A stretch of DNA of 5,303 nucleotides, from contig QIMB01000148.1 of NCBI GenBank assembly GCA_003233615.1, forward strand, positions 1-5,303, in the 5' to 3' direction. A program made the translations under genes and the position numbers. This DNA is from Nitrospirota bacterium. Its GTDB lineage: Bacteria; Nitrospirota; Nitrospiria; Nitrospirales; UBA8639. Shown here piece by piece: positions 1 to 5,303 of the stretch (positions within the stretch are counted from its first letter, which is position 1; each line of letters starts with the position of its first letter). Below the pieces are notes generated by a model. It saw nothing but the letters and a program-made list of their open reading frames with translations. It was not told the DNA's origin and ran no database searches.

Positions 1-888
1 ATGCTTGTCAGACCGTCTGCAATGCTGTAGTAATGAAACTCGGGTATTCCAAACACCCGTTTCGCCGCTTTCAATACATAACCAGCCATCACCTTGAGCT
101 TTGAGGCTGTATCCAATAACACCGCTGCAAAATAGGCAACGGCGTATACCAGCGGCATCATATTCTGGAGGCTTCGATAATTCAATACCCGTACATCCTC
201 CAACTCGTAACTCTGCTTTATATATCAAATTGTCTCCTCTATAGCCCATCTCCGCATATATGCCCGTACCAACCACCACAGCACTTTCCTGCTTCTTCTC
301 AGCCGCTCTGTCGTCAACAGCATCATGGGCTCCCGTCCAAATCCCCGCACCACTAAAAGCCCCAACGTTTCCTCCCTTCCAGGAAACTTCACGTTGCGGT
401 ACCCAAACTCAAGATGGTAGACCTTTTCTTTTCCGTCATCTACCCTTACTATTGTTTCAGCGTATAGCAACGGACAGTCTTCTGCTATCTCTCTGGCAAG
501 CTTTTCCTTACCAGCACATATAAGATTGCGGTTGCCTATTATTCGTATCAGAAATCGGCGCTGCCCCTTCAACATCCTTAGATCCGGTATCAGTAATGTT
601 TCTTTCCCTATATGCCTTGACGCCATCTCCAATAGATTCTCCTGTGCTTTCTCTCCCATTCCACGCCGCTGTAATTGCCGTGACAGACACTCCTCCACTT
701 TCTTGATCGGATACCCTCTCTTCCAACTGCCTCCCTATCTTCGTCAATACCACCGATTGACTCACTTGTATCCCGTATACCATCTCTCTCACAAATCGCT
801 CCCCTACTTTCGGCAGTCCTTTTGAAACTTCCCCCGAAAATCTTGATATCTTTTTCCTCAATTTTCTCGCCATTCTGCTATAATTCAT
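1..888 (-). pseudogene. IS4-family transposase, decayed (frameshift, internal deletion, premature stop); 3' end outside window
   Basis: The remnant of a DDE transposase of an IS4-family insertion sequence. It starts at ATG 886-888 behind AGGAGGTC. The first 58 residues (MNYSRMARKLRKKISRFSGE to RQLEER) are in one frame; near 712-720 the match moves to another frame (YPIKKVEECLSRQL onward). Around 575-585 the text jumps from LLIPDL, the usual site of the first catalytic Asp, straight to LKGQRRFLIR; in intact relatives I recall roughly 100 residues between these, including the second Asp, so an internal deletion is inferred. The C-terminal part is clear: VVRGFGREPMMLLTT, then YMRRWAIEETI with the conserved Glu region. 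TGA (225-227) follows, where relatives have Arg, consistent with CGA to TGA. Beyond it the frame continues convincingly (YIKQSYELEDVRVLNYRSLQ and so on) to the window edge. With three lesions it cannot make an active enzyme. Confidence 0.85.
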
Positions 889-890
889 TT

Positions 891-950
891 GACCTCCTCC
901 CTGCTATATCCTTGTTTGTTCGCTACTTATAAGATATACCATAGGAGGTC
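891..950 (-). promoter_or_regulatory. Hairpin that can sequester the transposase ribosome binding site
   Basis: In minus-strand RNA, GACCUCCU (950 to 943) pairs perfectly with AGGAGGUC (898 to 891), and inside it UAUAUC (938 to 933) pairs with GAUAUA (910 to 905). That gives 14 pairs with a 4x6 internal loop and a 22-base apical loop. The 3' arm contains the Shine-Dalgarno sequence, four bases before the ATG at 886-888. Insertion sequences such as IS10 and IS50 use comparable hairpins to block translation from transcripts that enter from outside; that role here is inferred from the structure alone. Confidence 0.45.
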
Positions 951-1020
951 TTCTTTTCCTCTTTCCCTTGTTTTAACTTCCCCCATTTTTTTAAAAACCT
1001 ACTGCAACCACTTTGTAAAT

Positions 1021-1104
1021 TCATTTTCTCTCTATTATTCCTGGACTTATTCTATTTGATGCCTGTTTTTTGGGGGAACTCCTGTTCTTTTTTCTAATTG
1101 ACAT
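1021..1104 (-). CDS. Possible very small basic peptide (27 residues), unrecognised
   Basis: ATG at 1102-1104 follows AGAAGGAG with a six-base spacer, a near-ideal ribosome binding site. The peptide starts MSIRKKNRSSPKKQ and ends in ERK, with many Lys/Arg residues and no Asp. Its TGA stop overlaps another ATG (1022-1024), which opens a 33-codon frame ending at 923 that has no homology I recognise. The site coincides with the plus-strand TTGACA promoter match, and at most one of the two readings need be real. The ribosome binding site is the only positive evidence. It may also be the broken start of a gene interrupted by the insertion sequence. Confidence 0.22.
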   Translation of the reverse strand: MSIRKKNRSSPKKQASNRISPGIIERK

Positions 1105-1126
1105 CAGATACTCCTTCTGTTATCCT
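1098..1126 (+). promoter_or_regulatory. Candidate sigma-70-type promoter on the plus strand
   Basis: A perfect -35 hexamer TTGACA (1098-1103), a 17-base spacer and TATCCT (1121-1126, four of six matches to TATAAT) would start transcription near 1133. A palindrome AGTGA-GT-TCACT (1130-1141) sits on the predicted start site, where an operator could be. The transcript would run about 75 bases to the terminator ending at 1210. The same bases also hold the start of a short minus-strand ORF, so the match could be chance. Confidence 0.4.
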
Positions 1127-1132
1127 AAAAGT

Positions 1133-1210
1133 GAGTTCACTGCCCATCGGCTTTGAACCAATCGAGGTTTTGGCCTGCTGAACCAGCGTAGCAAATCAGC
1201 GGCCTTTTTT
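1133..1210 (+). ncRNA. Possible small RNA between a predicted promoter and an intrinsic terminator
   Basis: This is the interval from the predicted start site to the end of the T-run. No plus-strand ORF with a ribosome binding site was found in it. It could fold into a weak 5' hairpin (AACC at 1156-1159 with GGTT at 1166-1169) followed by the terminator stem. It points toward the 3' end of the nuclease-NTPase gene and would be antisense to that gene's mRNA trailer if the operon transcript extends this far. No known RNA family was recognised. The call rests entirely on the promoter-terminator pair. Confidence 0.25.
1172..1210 (+). terminator. Intrinsic terminator on the plus strand
   Basis: GGCC-T-GCTG (1172-1180) pairs with CAGCGGCC (1197-1204), giving eight GC-rich pairs with one bulged T and a 16-base loop, followed at once by six T (1205-1210). 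The T-run is on the plus strand only; on the minus strand the hairpin is followed by AAAACC, so it does not serve the nuclease-NTPase gene. A competing small hairpin, GCTG-aac-CAGC (1177-1187), uses the 5' arm and could weaken termination. It would end a plus-strand transcript arising from the promoter at 1098, or protect the locus from read-through out of the IS remnant. Confidence 0.65.
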
Positions 1211-1263
1211 ATTGAGCACTTCAAGGCATTTCCCCTTTGACCATTTTGTTTATCCTACAATAA

Positions 1264-4200
1264 TCAAAATTCTCGCTCTTCCCTGATTTCTTCACTCTCA
1301 ATCTGAGAAGTTAAGCTGTCAATATATTCCTCTAACCATTCAACGACATACAGTGATGTCTCTCCGTTAAGCCATGATCGTGCCTGATCGCGTTTTTTCC
1401 TATAGTGTTCGCTCGCTGACCCTGACCATCCATCCGTATTGAAATTTCCAAACAGCTCCGACTTGACACGTTCCAAGTGCCCATAACGATGTAAAAGTTC
1501 TCTCGTTATTTGACCATCGCTGTCTTTATCAAGAGTTTTCGGGGCTGCGTGTGCAATAGCTGGCGCTCTATTCTCTACATCTTCATCTACCCAAGCCAGC
1601 ACCGCATCCATTGGGAAATAGGTCAACGGCTGAATGCCGGGTCCATCTCCAAATGCCCGTTCATCCTCCAGCCAGTGCAACAGTCCATTCGCCAAATCAG
1701 TATCGAGATTGCCAAGTAAATTTCGCACGACTTCCCATGTTTCAGCCGGTTTTGCTTTTGCTATTTTTCCAGCAATAGAATGAAACGCGCTTGTGGATTT
1801 AAGAGTCATGAAGCTCTCGTTTTCCAGGTGGATCATTATTATCTTGAATAGTTCAATCTCCTGTTCTGGATATGTATCTAAATACTTTTCTGCAAGCTCA
1901 CCCCAATAATATCCCTGCATCGGATCAAGACGATCTGTAAAGAAATCAGATTTTGTCAACAATTTAAAAATGAGATCTTTTGGCATTTTTCTATCAGCAT
2001 CTTTATCGCGGTAAAACCAGTCAGCGATCTCAAGAGAAACGAGGAGAGCCTCTTCATCACTCTTGTTAAACAGCGTGGACAGGACTTCCTCAATCAGTTC
2101 TTGGTCAAGCCGTTTCGTCTCTTGCGAGAATTGGAGGATAGCGAAATCTTTAGCAGTTAAAATACCCTTTGCATATGCATAAAGCATCTGTTTGACTACG
2201 TTAGTATTTAGTCCTGTTCTCCAGATCAGTTGTCCAGCAATTTCCTTAAAATCAACGTCAAACAAAAGTTCTATAATCAGCCTTTCCCAATCTTCTTCAG
2301 ATATTTCCCGGAGCGCGCGTAGGTACCCACCGATAAATTGGGTGGTGCCATTACCACCTGCTACACGTTGCGAATCGAGTATTTGTTGTAGCAACTTTCG
2401 ATTCTTATCCCTTTGTCCAATCTCAAAACCAAACTGATAAAGTTTGTGTCCTTCAGTATGTGTCAATTTATTGATAAGAGATAAAAATTCTGAAAAATCA
2501 TTAACCGCACGCTCTGCAAGGTCTGCTACACGCCTTTCTATGGATTCCTCCTCAGGAATATCCTCATCTCTTTCTTCCTCCCATGTGCTATTTAGCACGT
2601 ATCTATCTATTTGCTGCTTAAGGGTAGTGCCCGCTATTTTCATGTCCAGTTGGTTTATTTTTTCCAGAATTTCTGATGACAGACTATCAGATCGGAAACG
2701 ACGTGTATTGACAATAAAACTTACCATTCCCCGTAACTCGGTAGCAGAATCATATAATAGTCCTTCGATAGTCGATAAAACTTCAGATGATAGCGATTCA
2801 ATTCGAACCAACCTGCCAGCAGCCTTAATAAGGGTGCTATTTGCCAATTTTCTTTCCTCTTCTGGCCAGCTACGACTAACCTCCACGAGAAGATTCCATA
2901 CTGCTCGATATGCATTGAATATTTCACCGTATGTTGTAGGTATCCAAAGTTTAGCAACGGGCCTTAGCCCTTGATACTCCGAGCCAACGATTCTGAAACC
3001 ACCACGTGTGGACAATGCAGTCTTGCACGCCGTCAACGCGAGATTTCTCTCGTCGATATCATCGGACCTTAGTGCCTCCTCCAACACCCGCAACCTCTGT
3101 GGTGGTGTGGCTTCAGTCGATGCGACAGGTCCACACGCTACACTGAATAATCCGGAAAACGTACCACTCGCATTATTTGAACAAGTTGACAGTTCCGTTG
3201 TGCCCATCTTGAGTAACATACGTGCAGCATTCTTAAACGTATCTGGCCATACGGCAATTTTCTCTAATGCCCAAACAATATTTTGTCGACCGGTATCCCA
3301 AGCACGTAAGCGTTCTTTAGGCCAAGAGCCATAAGTCCTTTCAATACATTGCAACGTTGCTTTGGAGTCGGCTTCTGATAGAACAGAGAGGAAGCTTGTT
3401 CCAAGATTTGAAACTAAAAAATCCTCTTCATCATATGGGCCGCCAGGGGCGAGAACATCTTTTACTACCTGTTGAGCAAGTGGATTTGCATGGGCATAAA
3501 TGAACATCCTTGTGAACCATTTCAGCAGTCCTTGAGGGAGTCTTACAATGAAATCCTTGAAGTCAAATCCTCTGCCGTAGTGTTTCCAATAATCAAGCCA
3601 GAGGTAGGTGTGTAAGGCTTTAGGCGCCATAAACAATGTTGTTTTGCCCTGTAATATCCGCTTTTCTCCGAGCTGTTTGACAATTGATTGGAATTTGCCC
3701 CATGTGATGGTGGGATCTACCCGGCTTACAAGATTTGCTATGAATTGAGCTTCGTCAGTAACCGGCGGTTCAAATCCAAATTTTTGAAACAAGGCAATAT
3801 GACGTAAGACAGTCAAACGCTGCTGAATTATTTCACTACCGGCATCCTCATAACCTGAGATGAAACGTTCCCAGATTGGTACAGTAGCGGGTGGTTTGAA
3901 AACGTCATTCGGATTTTTTTGCAGGTTTTGGCCTACAGCATGTGCTACACGGGGAGATCCACTACACCAGACTGCCCAGCGTTTAGCCTCGTCTTGAGTC
4001 TCAATATATGAGTTGATTATTGCGGCAATCTGTTCATCTGATAGTAAAGGGCAATGCAATACACGCATCGCCTCATCTGAACTTCCCTCAGGACCATGAT
4101 CAATGGTAATGAGTTGGCATTTAGAGCGGTGTGCCTTTAGAACATTCCAGATGGATGCTCTTTCTTTATTTGGACACTCATCAACAACCAGAATTACATG

Positions 4201-5046
4201 AAATTCAGCGTCTGCACGAATCAGGTCATTAAAAAGTTGACTTTTCTGAAAATCCTCTGCATGTGGTATATAGATTACACTTTGGGCAAGATCATCTGTG
4301 GACAGTGCCTCAAAGACCAAACGAGATTTTCCAACCCCAGGCTCTCCGACAATTCTCAAATGGTCATTAGAGGTTCGAAGCGCTTCCCGGATATTACTGA
4401 TCCATTCCTCCTGTGCACCGCCAAGCTTCAAGGGGAGAGTCATATCGTCGTTACTTGACCAACCTGACAGTGTCTGAAATTGATACTCAGATTTACCTAA
4501 TATCTTCAAGACAATTGAAGGAAATTCTGAAATAAGACCAACAAGATGGGTTTGCCCCCAAACCTCGACCCGAGGTTTTTCGAACCCACATTGCTCAAAG
4601 CAATTTGTTAATTCGTCTTTCGTTATACGTATTTGGGGAGTGGCGGGGTCGCTTCCGAAGCATACAATTATGTACCTATTGCCTTGTTTGAGACACTCTC
4701 TAACCTCATCATCAAGATTGTCAAAGCAGACTTTTGCTTTAGTTGATCCGAATAGTTCTTTACGTAATTGGCTTGGTTGCCATGGTTTAAAGGATGTTCC
4801 TGTTTTCAATTGATAGCCTGTCCCGGCGCTAACCAATAGTTCCGCAGGAATACCGGATACATCATCGTCAATTCTTGCATCAATCCCACCATCACTTACG
4901 GTAATTCGACTGGTTATGTGAACTTTTGTAATTGGTACGCCATATTTTCGGGCATGACACCACAGCAAGTCACGGAATATCTCAACAGATTGCTCTGCGT
5001 TGAGATTTCCTAACTGAGCAGGGGAAAGATTAAATAATGAAGTCAT
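1264..5046 (-). CDS. Large nuclease-NTPase: Mrr-like PD-(D/E)xK domain, STAND-like P-loop NTPase, long helical C-terminus; putative anti-phage effector
   Basis: A 1260-residue, probably cytoplasmic protein with no signal peptide or membrane segment. Residues 1-185 look like an Mrr-type PD-(D/E)xK nuclease: SDGGIDARID (51-60, likely metal ligand D56) followed by YQLKTG (78-83, the Q-x-K signature at Q79/K81), with E19 in a preceding helix. Residues 208-370 form a P-loop NTPase: Walker A GEPGVGKS (234-241), Walker B VILVVDEC (284-291), a sensor-like strand QLITID (311-316), and GSP (363-365), which fits the GxP motif of STAND NTPases. Residues about 400-485 resemble the winged helix that follows. 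Residues 490-1260 are mostly amphipathic helices of HEAT/TPR-like character, broken by an acidic linker at 823-836. This order (nuclease, STAND NTPase, helical sensor) matches Avs-type antiviral proteins, in which a phage protein triggers assembly and DNA cutting; that function is inferred. The start is fixed by the strong ribosome binding site and the one-base gap after hsdS. The reading frame is intact and all core motifs are present. Alternative: a GTP/ATP-dependent restriction enzyme working with the type I system. Confidence 0.85.
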   Translation of the reverse strand: MTSLFNLSPAQLGNLNAEQSVEIFRDLLWCHARKYGVPITKVHITSRITVSDGGIDARIDDDVSGIPAELLVSAGTGYQLKTGTSFKPWQPSQLRKELFGSTKAKVCFDNLDDEVRECLKQGNRYIIVCFGSDPATPQIRITKDELTNCFEQCGFEKPRVEVWGQTHLVGLISEFPSIVLKILGKSEYQFQTLSGWSSNDDMTLPLKLGGAQEEWISNIREALRTSNDHLRIVGEPGVGKSRLVFEALSTDDLAQSVIYIPHAEDFQKSQLFNDLIRADAEFHVILVVDECPNKERASIWNVLKAHRSKCQLITIDHGPEGSSDEAMRVLHCPLLSDEQIAAIINSYIETQDEAKRWAVWCSGSPRVAHAVGQNLQKNPNDVFKPPATVPIWERFISGYEDAGSEIIQQRLTVLRHIALFQKFGFEPPVTDEAQFIANLVSRVDPTITWGKFQSIVKQLGEKRILQGKTTLFMAPKALHTYLWLDYWKHYGRGFDFKDFIVRLPQGLLKWFTRMFIYAHANPLAQQVVKDVLAPGGPYDEEDFLVSNLGTSFLSVLSEADSKATLQCIERTYGSWPKERLRAWDTGRQNIVWALEKIAVWPDTFKNAARMLLKMGTTELSTCSNNASGTFSGLFSVACGPVASTEATPPQRLRVLEEALRSDDIDERNLALTACKTALSTRGGFRIVGSEYQGLRPVAKLWIPTTYGEIFNAYRAVWNLLVEVSRSWPEEERKLANSTLIKAAGRLVRIESLSSEVLSTIEGLLYDSATELRGMVSFIVNTRRFRSDSLSSEILEKINQLDMKIAGTTLKQQIDRYVLNSTWEEERDEDIPEEESIERRVADLAERAVNDFSEFLSLINKLTHTEGHKLYQFGFEIGQRDKNRKLLQQILDSQRVAGGNGTTQFIGGYLRALREISEEDWERLIIELLFDVDFKEIAGQLIWRTGLNTNVVKQMLYAYAKGILTAKDFAILQFSQETKRLDQELIEEVLSTLFNKSDEEALLVSLEIADWFYRDKDADRKMPKDLIFKLLTKSDFFTDRLDPMQGYYWGELAEKYLDTYPEQEIELFKIIMIHLENESFMTLKSTSAFHSIAGKIAKAKPAETWEVVRNLLGNLDTDLANGLLHWLEDERAFGDGPGIQPLTYFPMDAVLAWVDEDVENRAPAIAHAAPKTLDKDSDGQITRELLHRYGHLERVKSELFGNFNTDGWSGSASEHYRKKRDQARSWLNGETSLYVVEWLEEYIDSLTSQIESEEIREEREF

Positions 5047-5047
5047 T

Positions 5048-5303
5048 TTAGCATCTCCTCCCTGTTACTTTAACCCGAACTTCCCCTGTCAACAGCTTCT
5101 GCATCAGCCCCTTTTTCTGTTCCTTCAATTTTTCCAGTTTCTTTTTCAATAATTTAATTTCCAGGTCACAGGCGAAAAGGACTGCGGCGATACGGCGTTG
5201 CTCCTCAATTATTGGGAGCCATAACCTCACACTGTTTACTACCGAAGTTGTAAGGCCGAATCGGGTGGCACCATTAGCCAATCGCGAAAACTGATTAGCA
5301 ACT
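5048..5303 (-). CDS. hsdS: Type I restriction-modification specificity subunit HsdS, C-terminal end (5' end outside window)
   Basis: HsdS is the DNA-recognition subunit of type I restriction-modification complexes; it joins HsdM (and HsdR) and sets the target sequence. Only the last 84 residues are visible, and the frame stays open to the window edge, so the TTG at 5281 is an internal Leu codon and not a start. Visible hallmarks are the end of a target recognition domain (NGATRFGLTTSVV), the LPIIEEQRRIAAVL segment where the domain ends and the conserved region begins, and a Lys/Glu/Leu-rich coiled-coil helix (EIKLLKKKLEKLKEQKK) ending in the very characteristic GLMQKLLTGEVRVKV tail. In known HsdS structures this helix packs against its counterpart in the other half of the protein and helps hold HsdM. 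The C-terminus appears complete (stop TAA at 5048-5050). The next gene starts one base later, and its ribosome binding site lies within the final codons here. Nothing suggests decay in the visible part. Confidence 0.93.
   Translation of the reverse strand, partial: VANQFSRLANGATRFGLTTSVVNSVRLWLPIIEEQRRIAAVLFACDLEIKLLKKKLEKLKEQKKGLMQKLLTGEVRVKVTGRRC
5054..5062 (-). promoter_or_regulatory. Ribosome binding site of the nuclease-NTPase gene, embedded in the hsdS 3' end
   Basis: The minus strand reads GGGAGGAGA here, a strong Shine-Dalgarno match. It lies 7-10 bases before the ATG at 5044-5046, depending on which GGAGG/AGGAG core is used. The same bases encode Gly-Arg-Arg near the end of HsdS. 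Ribosomes finishing hsdS would therefore pass over this site just before the next start, which supports both the chosen start and coupled expression. Confidence 0.8.

Larger units (their letters stand above)
1..1130 (-). mobile_element. Remnant of an IS4-family insertion sequence, boundaries unresolved
   Basis: The transposase pseudogene and its upstream leader are the visible part of one insertion sequence that continues past the left edge. The inner boundary is uncertain: it must lie upstream of the transposase start and probably before the terminator near 1172, and the value given is only an outer guess. No pair of terminal inverted repeats could be compared because the other end is not in the window. 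Its position directly after the nuclease-NTPase gene means it may have separated that gene from former downstream partners such as hsdR. Confidence 0.45.
889..1263. other. Intergenic region between the nuclease-NTPase gene and the transposase remnant
   Basis: About 375 bases, locally AT-rich, with long runs of A or T. No long ORF occurs on either strand. It contains the plus-strand promoter and terminator, the small minus-strand ORFs, the hairpin before the transposase, and an eight-base inverted repeat (TTCCCCCA at 978-985, TGGGGGAA at 1071-1078). One end of the insertion sequence must lie somewhere here, but with its other end outside the window the boundary and target duplication cannot be placed. 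No minus-strand terminator was found after the nuclease-NTPase gene, so its transcript may run on toward the transposase. Confidence 0.6.

Noticed and set aside
225..227. TGA read as an amino acid (recoding or alternative code)
   Set aside because: Tryptophan is encoded by TGG here, TGA also ends the large gene, and the surrounding pseudogene has other lesions; a CGA to TGA mutation explains it.
700..725. Programmed ribosomal frameshift in the transposase
   Set aside because: There is no clear slippery heptamer at the junction, IS4-family transposases normally use a single frame, and the gene also carries a premature stop and an inferred deletion, so simple decay is the better explanation.
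508..726. Possible separate protein from continuation of the first transposase frame past the frameshift
   Set aside because: After about residue 58 this frame loses all transposase similarity and becomes low-complexity; the similarity continues in the other frame, so this is a frameshift product.
923..1024. A 33-codon minus-strand frame starting MNLQSGCSRF, overlapping the stop of the 27-codon ORF
   Set aside because: It has no ribosome binding site of its own, low-complexity Lys-rich content from an A-rich stretch, and ends within the hairpin leader of the transposase; not supported as a gene.
1172..1204. Terminator of the nuclease-NTPase gene on the minus strand
   Set aside because: On that strand the hairpin is followed by AAAACC rather than a T-run, so it does not fit an intrinsic terminator in that direction.
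889..1263. CRISPR array or tandem repeat array in the intergenic region
   Set aside because: No repeat unit recurs at regular spacing; only isolated eight-base repeats were found.
2444..2974. A 176-codon open frame on the plus strand
   Set aside because: It lies wholly antisense to the large nuclease-NTPase gene, is rich in Ser and Arg as expected for an antisense shadow, and shows no family motif.

Overview
The window comes from a bacterial chromosome or large accessory element and holds the edge of a defence locus next to a decayed insertion sequence. Base composition is mid-range. Neither the HsdS tail nor the transposase identifies the host beyond 'bacterium'; similar IS4-family transposases are, from memory, common in anaerobic environmental lineages, but this is a weak clue. 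All recognisable genes read on the minus strand, so transcription runs from right to left.

Right edge (5048-5303): the last 84 residues of a type I restriction-modification specificity subunit (HsdS), whose beginning lies outside the window. One base after its stop codon starts a very large gene (1264-5046, 1260 residues). Its ribosome binding site is written inside the last codons of hsdS, so the two are almost certainly one operon and probably translationally coupled. The large protein reads as an N-terminal Mrr-like PD-(D/E)xK nuclease, then a STAND-type P-loop NTPase with a winged-helix region, then about 770 residues of mostly helical sequence. This nuclease-NTPase-sensor plan is that of Avs-type antiviral proteins. 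Its fusion to a type I restriction operon is the most interesting thing here: it may be a backup or guard effector, by analogy with PrrC, which is carried inside a type Ic restriction operon.

Middle (889-1263): an intergenic stretch of about 375 bases with no convincing large gene. On the plus strand it has a good sigma-70-type promoter, a short palindrome at the predicted start site and a strong intrinsic terminator about 75 bases on, together resembling a small RNA unit. On the minus strand there are two tiny ORFs, and a hairpin that would bury the transposase ribosome binding site.

Left (1-888): an IS4-family transposase pseudogene, running off the window edge, with a frameshift, an inferred internal deletion that removed much of the catalytic core, and a premature TGA. 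It is a dead remnant and may mark recombination at the end of the defence locus. No hsdM or hsdR is visible; hsdM probably lies to the right, and hsdR could be on either side or have been displaced.
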